Shown: positions 7,802 to 16,799, counted from the first letter of the stretch. The stretch: 64,000 bases of DNA from Pseudomonas mosselii (GCF_005796105.1 NZ_VAUO01000005.1:124001-188000), one strand, 5' to 3'. Translations and numbers: made by a program. Notes: generated from the sequence alone by a model not told the origin.

Positions 7802-9029
7802 ATACCGGATCGTCGCCGTGATGCTGGTGCTGTTGGCCGGGCTGTGCTTGTGGTGGGCATGGCCTGCGCCACGCCAGGGGCAGGTGGAGCAGCGTTGGTT
7901 GCCGGTCGCCCCGCAACTGCTCGAGCGGCGGCTGGGGTTGGTCGGGCGTATCGAGGCGGCGCAGCGGGTTACCGTCGCGGCGCCGTTCGAGGGCGTGGTG
8001 CAAGCGTTGCCGGTGCAGGTGGGGGAGCGGGTGCAGGCCGGGCAGACGCTGGCGGTGCTCGATACCGCGCAACTTGACATCCAACTGCGCCAGGCCGAGG
8101 CCGAGCGGCTCAAGGCGCGTAGCGCGGTACGCAGCTTGCAGGCCTGGGCGTCCGGCCCGGAGGTCACCCGGGCGCTGCGTGCGCAGGTGGCCGCGCGGCG
8201 CACCTTGAGCGCCAACCAGGCGACCCTGGCGGCCACGCGCAGGCTGTACGAGCAAGGCATCGTCGCACGCTTGGAGGTGGAAAACCTGGAGCAGCAGGTC
8301 AGTGCCCAAGCCCAGGAGCTGGCCAGCGCCGACGATGAACTGCGCCTGACCCGCGCGCGCGGGCAAGGTGAGGCCTTGCAGATCGCTGAAATGGAGCTGG
8401 CCAACGCCCAGGCTCGCCACGCTGCACTGCTTGCCTTGCGCGCTCGCGCGACGCTGGTGGCGCCGTTTGCCAGCCTGGTGGCAAGGCCCGTCGGCGACGG
8501 CCAGCAACCGGGGCAGTTGGCGCAGGCGGGGCAGTTGCTCAGTCAGGGCATGCCGCTGTTGGCGTTGGTGGAACTTGAGCGCTTGCAAGTGGCTGCTACG
8601 GTGCAGGAGGGCGACTTGGGCCTGCTGCATGAAGGGATGTCGGTACAGGTCACAGGTGAAGGGTTTGCCGGCCAGGTGTTGCCGGGCCAGGTAGCGTCCC
8701 TCGGGCTACAGGCCCGCGAGGATGAAGGGCAGGGCGCATGGTTCGACCTGCTGGTGACGCTACCGGCGCAGCCCGACTTGTCGGCGCAGGGCGTTCGACC
8801 GGGCATGAGTGCGCAGGTGAGCGTGCTGCTGTATCGCAACGAACAGGGCATCGCCTTGCCCGCCCAGGTGCTGCGCAGCGACGCAGCCGGTGGCGCCTAC
8901 GTGCTGTTTCGTGCGCACCCCGGCGAGGCGCCGAGGCCGGTGCCCGTGCAACTGGGGCAAAGCGTCGCGCAGGGCGTCGAGGTCAGCGGGCTGACGGCGG
9001 GTGAAGTGCTGTTGCCGGAGGGGCAGTGA
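7794..9029 (+). CDS. Periplasmic adaptor (MacA/HlyD family membrane-fusion protein)
   Basis: A 411-residue protein anchored by an N-terminal hydrophobic segment (VAVMLVLLAGLCLWW). Then follow a split biotinyl-lipoyl-like domain (VTVAAPFEGVVQALPVQVGE and later ATLVAPFASLVARPVGDG), a long alpha-helical hairpin of roughly residues 90-215, and beta-barrel and membrane-proximal domains at the C-terminus. It would bridge the MacB-like permease to the TolC-like channel. It overlaps the channel gene by eight bases and is the last gene of the six-gene run; the next gene, yaaA, converges from the other strand 17 bases away. Confidence 0.9.
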   Translation: MTRYRIVAVMLVLLAGLCLWWAWPAPRQGQVEQRWLPVAPQLLERRLGLVGRIEAAQRVTVAAPFEGVVQALPVQVGERVQAGQTLAVLDTAQLDIQLRQAEAERLKARSAVRSLQAWASGPEVTRALRAQVAARRTLSANQATLAATRRLYEQGIVARLEVENLEQQVSAQAQELASADDELRLTRARGQGEALQIAEMELANAQARHAALLALRARATLVAPFASLVARPVGDGQQPGQLAQAGQLLSQGMPLLALVELERLQVAATVQEGDLGLLHEGMSVQVTGEGFAGQVLPGQVASLGLQAREDEGQGAWFDLLVTLPAQPDLSAQGVRPGMSAQVSVLLYRNEQGIALPAQVLRSDAAGGAYVLFRAHPGEAPRPVPVQLGQSVAQGVEVSGLTAGEVLLPEGQ

Positions 9030-9046
9030 ATCCGCCCCAGGGCAGG

Positions 9047-9826
9047 TCACTCGGCCGGGTGGTCGCGCAGGAACACCAGATGATCCGGCTTGGACTGCTC
9101 GGCGCTGTAGTAGTAGCCCTGCACGTCGAAGCCCTTGAGCTGCTCGGGATCGTTAATGCGTTGCTCGATCACGAAGCGGCTCATCATGCCGCGCGCCTTC
9201 TTGGCGTAGAAGCTGATGATCTTGTACTGGCCGTTCTTCAGGTCCTTGAAGTCGACGTCGATCACCCGGGCCTTCAATACGTTCTTTTTCACGGCACTGA
9301 AGTATTCGTTGCTGGCCAGGTTCAGCAGCACATCGTCACCTTGTTCGGCCAGCGCCTGGTTCAGCCATTCGCTGATGCGCGTGCCCCAGAACGCGTACAA
9401 GTCCTTGCCACGGGCGTTGGCCAGCTTGGTGCCCATTTCCAGGCGGTAAGGCTGCATCAGGTCCAGCGGGCGCAGCAGGCCATACAGGCCCGAGAGCATG
9501 CGCAGGTGGTCCTGGGCGTAGCTGAAGTCGTCTTCGCTCAGGGTCTGGGCATCGAGCCCGGTGTACACGTCCCCCTTGAACGCCAGCAACGCCTGCTTGG
9601 CGTTGGCCGGGGTGAAGTCCGGGGTCCAGCTGCCAAAGCGCGCGGCATTCAGGCCGGCGAGCTTGTCGGACAGGTGCATGAGTTCGGCGATCTGCGCCGG
9701 CGACAGCTCGCGCAGCTGCGCGATCAGTGCCTGGGAATCGTCCAGGTATTGCGGCAGGGTGTGGCGTTGGGTGACTGGCGGGGTGTCGTAGTCGAGGGTC
9801 TTGGCGGGGGAAATCACCGTCAGCAT
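9047..9826 (-). CDS. yaaA: YaaA (DUF328) peroxide-stress / DNA-binding family protein
   Basis: A 259-residue cytoplasmic protein starting [12 protein letters not shown], the typical N-terminus of the UPF0246/YaaA family. In E. coli YaaA lowers intracellular iron and limits oxidative damage under H2O2 stress. Other family marks seen here are [31 protein letters not shown] and the C-terminal [13 protein letters not shown]. The ATG at 9826 has AGGAG upstream; the longer frame to 9940 lacks this and extends past the family start. It converges on the exporter operon and diverges from the deacetylase-like gene at 9964. Confidence 0.93.
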   Translation of the reverse strand: MLTVISPAKTLDYDTPPVTQRHTLPQYLDDSQALIAQLRELSPAQIAELMHLSDKLAGLNAARFGSWTPDFTPANAKQALLAFKGDVYTGLDAQTLSEDDFSYAQDHLRMLSGLYGLLRPLDLMQPYRLEMGTKLANARGKDLYAFWGTRISEWLNQALAEQGDDVLLNLASNEYFSAVKKNVLKARVIDVDFKDLKNGQYKIISFYAKKARGMMSRFVIEQRINDPEQLKGFDVQGYYYSAEQSKPDHLVFLRDHPAE

Positions 9827-9963
9827 CGGTTCGGCTCCTGTAATCGTAAGGGCGATTCTACGGGGCTGGCCGAGCAACGCCAAACTATGCCGACGATAGT
9901 CACGGACCATCAAGCAGTGGCGCGCTATAGTGCGCGCCATGCCTCTCAGGGAGATCGTTCATC

Positions 9964-11082
9964 GTGCGTATCGCTATTGCCTTGCTGGCCGGGCTGCTCA
10001 GCGTCGGCGCGCAGGCCGCCCCGGCGGACTTCGTCAGCTTCGACCGCGAGCTGTGGCCGGAAAAGCTCGACAGCCCGGCGTTGTTCGACGTGGCCTCGCG
10101 GGCCGAGATCCTGTCGTTCGCGCGGGTATTGCACGAAAGCGAGATGCTCGACGAACAGGCGCTGGCCACCCGGCTCGGCTTGAAGCAGGTCAACCTGACG
10201 GTGATCCGCGCGCTGCGCGCGCGCATGTGGCAGCGCTTGTGGACCAGCTACCAGCAGGCCCAGCGCAGTTGCGAGCAGGATGCATCGTTCTGCTATCCAG
10301 TAACGTCGATGGCCGACCTGCGCACGCAATCGGCTACGTTCGCCAGCGATGTCGGCACGTTCTATACAGGTTGGGTCGAACCCAGCCATCAGTTCCATGT
10401 GCGCTATTTGAACGAGCAACTGCGCAAGGCGGCGGTGTTCCCGCAGACCAGCAGCGAGGTGGAAAAGCTCTCCAGCCGCGAGCGCAATGGTGAAGCGCTC
10501 AACGACCGCATGTTCCTGCTGACGTTCGTGGGCGGGCCGAGCGCCGAGGGGGGTAGCACCGACGTGCTGACTGACTACCTGCGTCGGCAGAAGCTCGACG
10601 GCATTTTCTTCGTGCTCGGCAAGCGCTTGCAGCAACGCCGCGATACAGGGCCCGTGACGCAGTTGTATGCCGAGCACTGCGTAGGCATCCAGGGCTGGGA
10701 GTACCGTTCGCATGCCCAGTGGCAGGGCTGGCAGGATTCGCTGCGGCGCAGCCAGGCCCAGGTGCAGGCCGAGCTGCCTGAACAGTACGTGCCGCTGTTC
10801 CGCCCACCCTATGGCCAACGCCGCGCGGATGGCGAGGCGTTCATGGCCAGCCAGGATCTGCGTGTGTCGCTGTGGGATATCGATGCACAGGATGACGGGC
10901 CGCTGAGCGCGCAGGCGTCGGCGCAGCGGGTGCTGACTTTGATGCTGCTGTGGCGCAAGGGGGTGATCCAGTTCCGTGATGGCCTGCCCAAGGCGCAGCC
11001 TGCGCTGCAATGGCTGTTGCAGCACACGGCGCAGAGCGGGATCGGCTGGGAGGAGTGCAAGGCGTACGGGGAGCGGGAGTAG
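9964..11082 (+). CDS. Secreted NodB-fold polysaccharide-deacetylase-like protein, probably catalytically impaired
   Basis: A 372-residue product with a signal peptide (cleavage after AQA, about residue 19) and a C-terminal domain that follows the NodB deacetylase order. The motif-1 equivalent is LTFVGGP (186-192), where active enzymes have TFDDGP, so both acidic residues are lost. Motif 2 is reduced to RSHAQW. Motif 3 RPPYG (280-284) and motif 4 LWDIDAQDD (303-311) are intact. Motif 5 reads VIQFRDG without the usual histidine. The N-terminal ~180 residues look helical and are not recognised. The start is GTG at 9964. Fold assignment is fairly secure; lack of deacetylase activity is inferred from the missing residues. 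Confidence 0.8.
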   Translation: MRIAIALLAGLLSVGAQAAPADFVSFDRELWPEKLDSPALFDVASRAEILSFARVLHESEMLDEQALATRLGLKQVNLTVIRALRARMWQRLWTSYQQAQRSCEQDASFCYPVTSMADLRTQSATFASDVGTFYTGWVEPSHQFHVRYLNEQLRKAAVFPQTSSEVEKLSSRERNGEALNDRMFLLTFVGGPSAEGGSTDVLTDYLRRQKLDGIFFVLGKRLQQRRDTGPVTQLYAEHCVGIQGWEYRSHAQWQGWQDSLRRSQAQVQAELPEQYVPLFRPPYGQRRADGEAFMASQDLRVSLWDIDAQDDGPLSAQASAQRVLTLMLLWRKGVIQFRDGLPKAQPALQWLLQHTAQSGIGWEECKAYGERE

Positions 11083-11447
11083 CGCGGGCGGCGGGTGTCG
11101 AGCCTCGGTCACTTCACGTGCATCACACGCAAGGGCCTGGTAATCGGATTTGGAAAATACGCATCGCCATCGCCTGACCTCTGACTTTATTCCTGCCCGG
11201 CGCCCGCGCCAAGCCCTGTTCGTCATTCCGAAAAATAAACTTCACCAATGCGTAAAAAGACTTTTTTCGGTCATGCTTTTTGCGGTATCAAGGAGTCAGA
11301 CAGCCGAATCCTGCAGACAGGTGGCGTCATCCAGGCCCTCCTGTCAGGTGCGCTCCCCGCCCGTAACGACGCGGATACGGGGAGAACGGCGGTCACTCTG
11401 CGGTGCAGCAGTTCGCGCCGTGTCGCTATCACATAAGGTGACCGAGT
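11083..11447. other. Intergenic region upstream of the PIN-PhoH gene
   Basis: 365 bases without a supportable gene. Two short overlapping plus-strand open frames exist (11150-11455 and 11248-11436), neither with a persuasive ribosome site or a recognisable product. The region should contain the promoter of the PhoH gene, but I could not assign -35/-10 boxes with confidence. AAGGTGA just before 11448 is the ribosome site of that gene. Confidence 0.5.
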
Positions 11448-12842
11448 ATGGATGACCAAGGACGCAACCCTTCCTCCACCCAGCCAATCCTGTATGTGCT
11501 CGATACCAACGTCCTGATTCACGACCCTAACGCCTTGCTCAACTTCGAGGAGCACCACGTCGCCATCCCGATGACGGTGCTGGAGGAACTCGACAAGCTC
11601 AAGACCGGTAAACACACCATCGCCGCCGACTGCCGCCAGGCCATCCGCCTGATCGACCAGACCCTCGGTGATGCGTCGCCCAGCGATGTCGAGCAGGGCG
11701 TGCCGATCCAGCGTGGCAAGAGCGGGCCCAAGGGTTTCCTGTCCATTCTCATGAGCACGCGCAACGAGCCCAATCGCCTGCTCCCGGAAAACCTCGCCGA
11801 CAACATCATCATCAACCAGCTGCTGGACTTGCGCGCCAAGCGTGCCGACCTGGACGTGATCCTGGTCACCAAGGACATCAACATGCGCCTGAAGGCGCGC
11901 GCCTGCGGGATCGCTGCCGAGGACTACAGCACCGACCAGTTGGTCGACGACGTGTCCTTGCTGTCCAAGGGCTACCACTCGGTCAGCGGTTCGTTCTGGG
12001 ACCGCGTCAGCAAGGTCGACACCCGCCAGGAACGGGGTCGTACCTGGCATCGCGTGCAGTTGCTCGAGAGCCTGCCGGCGGTGCACATCAACGAGTTCAT
12101 CATCGACGAACAAGGCTTCGTTGGCTGGATCAAGGGCGTACGCGAGAACGAACTGCTGCTGCTCGACCTGCACCAGGAGCCGCTGCTGCACCAGGAGGCC
12201 TGGGGCCTCAAGCCGCGTGATATCCACCAGAGCCTGGCGCTGTTCGCCTTGCTCGACCCGGATATCCACCTGGTCAACCTGACCGGCGCCGCCGGTTCCG
12301 GCAAGACCATCCTGGCGCTGGCTGCGGCCATCGAGCAGACCATGGTCAGCAAGCGTTACCGCCGTATCATCGCCACTCGTAGCGTGCAGGGGCTGGACCA
12401 GGAGATCGGCTTCCTGCCGGGCACGGAGGCTGAGAAGATGGAGCCTTGGCTGGGCGCTATCACCGATAACCTCGAAGCGCTGCATATGGATGACGAGAGC
12501 ACCCACGGCAGTGTCGAGTACATCCTCGAACGGGTGCCACTACAGTTCAAGTCGTTGAACTACATCCGTGGACGTAGCTTCCAGCAGAGCCTGATCCTGA
12601 TCGACGAGTGCCAGAACCTCACGCCTCACCAGATGAAGACCATCATCACCCGTGCAGGATCCGGCTCGAAAGTGGTCTGTCTGGGCAACCTGGCGCAGAT
12701 CGACACCCCCTACCTGTCCGCGACCAGCTCGGGCCTGACCTACCTGACCGAGCGCTTCAAGGACTTCCCCCACGGCGTGCACATTACCCTACAGGGTGTG
12801 CCGCGCTCGGTCCTGGCCGAGTACGCCGAGTCGCACCTGTAG
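11448..12842 (+). CDS. PIN-PhoH fusion ATPase (PhoH2 type)
   Basis: A 464-residue cytoplasmic protein with two domains. The N-terminal ~150 residues form a PIN nuclease fold with acidic residues at VLDTNVLIHD (Asp19), LEELDK (Glu47) and TKDINMR (Asp143). The C-terminal PhoH ATPase begins near residue 255, with Walker A GAAGSGKT (280-287) and Walker B LILIDECQN. Characterised PIN-PhoH (PhoH2) proteins of other bacteria act as ATP-driven RNA helicases and ribonucleases; that role here is by family analogy. The ATG at 11448 is preceded by AAGGTGA. It stands alone, convergent with the TonB-receptor gene. Confidence 0.93.
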   Translation: MDDQGRNPSSTQPILYVLDTNVLIHDPNALLNFEEHHVAIPMTVLEELDKLKTGKHTIAADCRQAIRLIDQTLGDASPSDVEQGVPIQRGKSGPKGFLSILMSTRNEPNRLLPENLADNIIINQLLDLRAKRADLDVILVTKDINMRLKARACGIAAEDYSTDQLVDDVSLLSKGYHSVSGSFWDRVSKVDTRQERGRTWHRVQLLESLPAVHINEFIIDEQGFVGWIKGVRENELLLLDLHQEPLLHQEAWGLKPRDIHQSLALFALLDPDIHLVNLTGAAGSGKTILALAAAIEQTMVSKRYRRIIATRSVQGLDQEIGFLPGTEAEKMEPWLGAITDNLEALHMDDESTHGSVEYILERVPLQFKSLNYIRGRSFQQSLILIDECQNLTPHQMKTIITRAGSGSKVVCLGNLAQIDTPYLSATSSGLTYLTERFKDFPHGVHITLQGVPRSVLAEYAESHL

Positions 12843-12914
12843 ACCTTCCAGGCCGGACGGTTCCCGCCCGGCCTGGCCTGAGCCAACTGGGGCCGCAACG
12901 CGGCCCCTGTTTGC

Positions 12915-15344
12915 TCAGAAGTCATACGCAAGCTTGGTGTACCAATAGCCCCCACCTGGGTAGAAGGGCGGGTTGCCATAAGGCGCCAGGCCCAGGGCGC
13001 TGTACACCGCATGATCGTCCGGGCGCTCGTTGAAGATGTTGGTGCCGCCCAGGCTGACGGTCAGGTGCTCGCCGAAGGTGTAGCTCACATCCAGGTCGGT
13101 GATCCATTTCGCGCCAAAGCTGCGGTCGCCGCTGGGATTGACGGCCAGGGTCTTGACCGCGCCATAGCGGGTGGTTTGCAGGTTGACGGCGAGGTCGGCG
13201 ATCTTCCAGTTGGCGCCGATGATCCACTTGGTCTTGGGCGAGGCTTCGGTCAAGTCGCCTTCACGGTCTCGACCCACCACGTTCACCCCGGAGTTGGCCA
13301 GTGCGGCTGGGGTGTCGCGGGTGCCTTCGATGGTGGTCTTGTTCCAGTTGAACGCCAGGTTCCAGCGCACATCGCCCCAGGCACCGAGCGCGGTGGTGTG
13401 GTCGGCGACGATGTCCAGGCCACGGGTGCGGGTATCGAAGGCATTGGTGTAGTAGTTGACCCAGGTCCCCGGCGCCACGCCCTGGGCGGCAAGGATGGCA
13501 TTGATGACGCCGTTGCCCTGGTCGTAGATATTGGTGGTCAGGGCGATGCGGTCATCGATGTCGATCAGGTAAGCGTCGGCGGTGATGCTGGTACGTGGCG
13601 CCGGTTGCCAGGTCAGGCCCAGGCCCAGGTTGCGGGATTTTTCGGGCTTGAGGTCATCGCCGCCCAGCGCCTTGGCCAGTGCGCTGCCGGAGGGGGTCAG
13701 GCGGGTGACCGCAGGCACCACGTTGCCGTTGACGTCAGTGGCGACTCGGTTGTCTGCCACGGTGTAGCCGATCTGGGTCAGCGAGGGGGCGCGAAAGCCT
13801 GTGCCGACGGTACCGCGTACAGCCACCGTGTCGGTCAGTTCGTAGCGCGAGTTGACTTTGAGGCCGAAGGTATTGCCCGAGTCGTCATCGTAGTGTTCCA
13901 CGCGCCCGGCAACATCGAGGAACCAGCGTTCGGTAAGGTCGAAGCCCAGGTCCAGGTAGCCCGCATAGTTGTTGCGGATCAGGCTGACTTCATCCTCCGG
14001 GCGGATGGTCACCGCCGCCTGCGCGCCGGAGGCGGCAGGGTAGGTGCCGGTCAGGTAGGCCGCTGGGTCGCCAGCGAAGGTGCTGAAGCGCTCCCAGCGA
14101 TGCTCCAGGCCTGCCGACACCTGTACCGGCGAGGTGAGGTCGAACAGGCTGTCGTAGTGGCGAGTGATGTCCAGGTTGTTTACCCACTGTTCGAAGCGGA
14201 ACGTGGCCAGGTTGTCGAAGCGGGTGGGCGAGGCAGTGCCCAGCGAGGGGTTGATGTTCAGGTCGCTGGAGTGGTGGACGTTGTTGCGCCCGTAGGTGGT
14301 GCTCAGGTCCCAGTTCCACTCTGCTGCCAGGCCCTTGGCGCCGAACAGGAACTGGTAGTCCCGGTCCTTGATGTTGTTCAGCGGATAGTAGCCGTCGGGA
14401 AACACCTCGGGGACTGCTGCCCTGCCGGTAGGCAGGCGGAAATAGTTGGCCGCCTCGGCATCACGCTCGCCATAGGTGGAGAACGAGTACAGGGTCAGGT
14501 CGTCCAGCGGCAGCTCGGCGTTGTAGGCGACGTTGAACGCCTTGAGGTCGGGGTCGCCGTTCTTGATGGCCTCGCGGTTCCAGGCCGCTTCCTTGGCGGG
14601 GTCCTGGAAGGCCCGTACGCTGCCGTCGGCCTTGTCGTTCCACGAGGCGTTGCCGCGTTTGCGGGCATCGGCCGATAGATGCAGGAAACCGCCCTCGCCG
14701 AGGCTGAAGCCTTGGTCGCCTGCCAGCTTGAGGGTTTCGCCCTGGCCGGAGAACAGCTTGCCGTAGCTGCTCTCGACATGCCCGCCGGCGCTGCTGGACT
14801 TGAGGATGATGTTGATCACCCCGGCCACGGCATCGGACCCATACTGCGCGGCGGCGCTGTCCTTGAGCACTTCGATATGGTCGACCGCGCTGACCGGTAT
14901 CAGGTCGATATCCACGGCATTGGCGCCACTGTTGTCGATCGACCCGCGTTGGCCGGTGGCGCCATTGTGGCGGCGTTTGCCGTTGACCAGCACCAGGGTG
15001 TAGGCAGGACCCAGGCTGCGGTTGCTCAAGGGCCGGGTCACCGAGTTGTAGCCGGCGATGTTGGTGCCGAAGTTGAACGACGGCAGCAGTTTGGAAATCG
15101 CCTCAGACAGCTCGGCGCGCCCGGTCTTGAGCAGTTGTTCGCTGTTGATCACGTCAATCGGCGCCGGGCTGTCGGCCAGTGTGCGCTCCTGGCCGCGCAC
15201 GCCGGTGGAAATCACCGTGACCGTGCCGAGCTGGGTGTCTTCGCTCGCGGCGTGGCTGGCGGTGGGGATGGCTGCGAGTAGCAGTGACAGGGTGAGTGTG
15301 TGGCGATGTATCGAAGAGGCGGTTGCTGGCATGTCAGAACTCAT
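12915..15344 (-). CDS. TonB-dependent outer-membrane receptor
   Basis: An 809-residue protein with an N-terminal signal peptide ending near ASHA. A plug domain follows (ERTLADSPAPIDVI ... VDHIEVLKDSAAAQYGSDAVAGVINI), then a ~620-residue beta-barrel ending in the aromatic residue Phe (KLAYDF), as needed for outer-membrane insertion. The TonB-box candidate is TVTVIS just after the signal peptide. Such receptors import siderophores, vitamin B12, sugars or other scarce ligands; nothing nearby indicates the ligand. There is no N-terminal signalling extension. It is monocistronic, and its upstream region is strikingly AT-rich compared with the rest of the window. The ATG at 15344 has a weak ribosome site; 15332 is an alternative. 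Confidence 0.92.
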   Translation of the reverse strand: MSSDMPATASSIHRHTLTLSLLLAAIPTASHAASEDTQLGTVTVISTGVRGQERTLADSPAPIDVINSEQLLKTGRAELSEAISKLLPSFNFGTNIAGYNSVTRPLSNRSLGPAYTLVLVNGKRRHNGATGQRGSIDNSGANAVDIDLIPVSAVDHIEVLKDSAAAQYGSDAVAGVINIILKSSSAGGHVESSYGKLFSGQGETLKLAGDQGFSLGEGGFLHLSADARKRGNASWNDKADGSVRAFQDPAKEAAWNREAIKNGDPDLKAFNVAYNAELPLDDLTLYSFSTYGERDAEAANYFRLPTGRAAVPEVFPDGYYPLNNIKDRDYQFLFGAKGLAAEWNWDLSTTYGRNNVHHSSDLNINPSLGTASPTRFDNLATFRFEQWVNNLDITRHYDSLFDLTSPVQVSAGLEHRWERFSTFAGDPAAYLTGTYPAASGAQAAVTIRPEDEVSLIRNNYAGYLDLGFDLTERWFLDVAGRVEHYDDDSGNTFGLKVNSRYELTDTVAVRGTVGTGFRAPSLTQIGYTVADNRVATDVNGNVVPAVTRLTPSGSALAKALGGDDLKPEKSRNLGLGLTWQPAPRTSITADAYLIDIDDRIALTTNIYDQGNGVINAILAAQGVAPGTWVNYYTNAFDTRTRGLDIVADHTTALGAWGDVRWNLAFNWNKTTIEGTRDTPAALANSGVNVVGRDREGDLTEASPKTKWIIGANWKIADLAVNLQTTRYGAVKTLAVNPSGDRSFGAKWITDLDVSYTFGEHLTVSLGGTNIFNERPDDHAVYSALGLAPYGNPPFYPGGGYWYTKLAYDF

Positions 15345-15634
15345 TCATTAAGCCTGGCACTGGCCCGTGGCGAGGGTGCAGCTGAAAAGCGTGTTCGAGG
15401 GAAGGGACGGCAGGTGGGACCGGCTGGTTAAGCGAACTTAATCCTATAAAAAAATCTTTGGAAGTGTTTTTTTAGAATAAGCTAATTATCGAAAATAGTA
15501 ATTTTATTGTTAGTTTGAAATTATATTTTTGCATTTTATGTGTCGCTGTGCCGGCCCAGCCTGGCGGCAATATTTTTATGCGGGAACTTGACCGGCGGGT
15601 TTAAACTTCAGGCTCCCTTCCCAGGAGCAAAGCA
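15345..15634. promoter_or_regulatory. AT-rich divergent control region between the TonB receptor and moaC
   Basis: About 120 bases (15430-15550) are far more AT-rich than anything else nearby and hold repeated A/T tracts. A short dyad, TTAAGcgaaCTTAA, lies at 15428-15441 in the receptor's expected leader. No convincing Fur box or unambiguous -35/-10 pair was found. The region must serve both the receptor gene (minus) and moaC (plus); AGGAG precedes the moaC GTG. Confidence 0.4.
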
Positions 15635-16105
15635 GTGCTGACCCATCTTGATTCCCAGGGGCGCGCCAACATGGTCGACGTCACCGAAAAGGCCGTGACC
15701 GCCCGCGAGGCGATCGCCGAGGCGCGTGTGCGCATGTTGCCCAGCACGCTGCGTATGATCGTCGATGGCCAACACCCCAAGGGCGATGTGTTCGCCGTGG
15801 CGCGTATCGCCGGCATCCAGGCGGCGAAGAAGACCAGCGACCTGATCCCGCTGTGTCACCCGCTGATGCTCACCAGCGTCAAGGTCGAGCTGGTCGCCGA
15901 AGATGAGCAGACGGTGCATATCACCGCGCGCTGCAAGCTGGCCGGGCAGACTGGCGTGGAGATGGAAGCGCTGACCGCCGCCAGCGTTGCCGCGTTGACT
16001 CTCTACGACATGTGCAAGGCGGTGGACAAGGGCATGGTCATCGAACAGGTGCGCCTGCTGGAGAAGACGGGCGGCAAGAGCGGCCACTACAAGGTGCAGG
16101 GCTGA
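15635..16105 (+). CDS. moaC: Cyclic pyranopterin monophosphate synthase MoaC
   Basis: A 156-residue enzyme of molybdenum-cofactor synthesis that converts the MoaA product into cyclic pyranopterin monophosphate. Family signatures are present: [23 protein letters not shown] and the C-terminal KTGGKSGHY. The start is GTG at 15635 with AGGAG upstream, matching the usual MoaC N-terminus ([15 protein letters not shown]). The stop overlaps the moaD start by one base, so moaC, moaD and moaE form one operon. moaA is not in the window. Confidence 0.97.
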   Translation: MLTHLDSQGRANMVDVTEKAVTAREAIAEARVRMLPSTLRMIVDGQHPKGDVFAVARIAGIQAAKKTSDLIPLCHPLMLTSVKVELVAEDEQTVHITARCKLAGQTGVEMEALTAASVAALTLYDMCKAVDKGMVIEQVRLLEKTGGKSGHYKVQG

Positions 16106-16350
16106 TGAAGATCAAGGTGCTGTATTTCGCGCGCTACCGCGAACTACTCGGGCTCGATGGTGAACGCCTCGACGGTGAATTCGCGGTGCTCGACGATGTG
16201 CGCCAGACCTTGGTAGCCAAGGGCGGGCACTATGCACTGCTGGCCGAGCAGAACCTCATGTGTGCGCGCAACGAAGAGCTGTGCAGGCTCGACGAACCGC
16301 TTGAGGACGGCGATGAGGTGGCCTTCTTCCCACCGGTGACCGGAGGCTGA
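16105..16350 (+). CDS. moaD: Molybdopterin synthase small subunit MoaD
   Basis: An 81-residue ubiquitin-fold sulfur carrier. It ends in the obligatory Gly-Gly (PPVTGG), whose C-terminus becomes the thiocarboxylate that MoaE uses to insert the dithiolene sulfurs. The ATG at 16105 overlaps the moaC stop; the longer frame from 16012 is unnecessary. moaE follows after two bases. Confidence 0.96.
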   Translation: MKIKVLYFARYRELLGLDGERLDGEFAVLDDVRQTLVAKGGHYALLAEQNLMCARNEELCRLDEPLEDGDEVAFFPPVTGG

Positions 16351-16352
16351 AC

Positions 16353-16799
16353 ATGGGCGTACGGGTTCAGCAATCTGCCTTCGATCCGGGGTTGGAGGTC
16401 AATACCATGCACGCCGCCAACGTCGGCGTCGGGGCGGTGGTGGGTTTTGTCGGCTATGTGCGTGACTTCAACGACGGTCGCGAGGTGGCAGGGATGTTCC
16501 TCGAGCACTATCCGGGCATGACCGAGAAGGCGTTGGCCAAGATCGTGGTCGAAGCCGAAGGGCGCTGGCCGCTGCTCAAGGTCGAGGTGCTGCACCGGAT
16601 CGGGGCGCTGGAGCCGGGCGAGCCGATCGTCTTCGTCGGGGTCGCCAGCGCGCACCGGCAGGCGGCGTTCGATGCCTGCAACTTCATCATGGATTACCTC
16701 AAGACCCGGGCGCCGTTCTGGAAGAAAGAAAATACCCAGGAAGGGCCCCGGTGGGTCGAAGGCAAGCAGAGTGACCAAGATGCGGCGCAGCGGTGGTAG
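16353..16799 (+). CDS. moaE: Molybdopterin synthase catalytic subunit MoaE
   Basis: A 148-residue partner of MoaD that converts cyclic pyranopterin monophosphate into molybdopterin. Typical MoaE segments are GAVVGFVGYVRDFN, LEHYPGMTEKAL, HRIGALEPGE, VGVASAHRQAAFDA and the catalytic-lysine block LKTRAPFWKKE. It is the last gene of the moaCDE operon and converges with the helicase gene 56 bases downstream. Confidence 0.97.
   Translation: MGVRVQQSAFDPGLEVNTMHAANVGVGAVVGFVGYVRDFNDGREVAGMFLEHYPGMTEKALAKIVVEAEGRWPLLKVEVLHRIGALEPGEPIVFVGVASAHRQAAFDACNFIMDYLKTRAPFWKKENTQEGPRWVEGKQSDQDAAQRW

Noticed and set aside
11150..11455. Possible small gene(s) before the PIN-PhoH gene
   Set aside because: Two overlapping frames compete, neither has a good ribosome site, and the products look non-coding. 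Kept as a question in the findings rather than a feature.
13011..14678. A 555-codon plus-strand frame opposite the TonB receptor
   Set aside because: The receptor has signal peptide, plug, barrel and terminal Phe; the opposite frame shows no motifs.
15430..15550. Fur box upstream of the TonB receptor
   Set aside because: The region contains ATTATC-like words, but no arrangement of three hexamers close to the Fur consensus.
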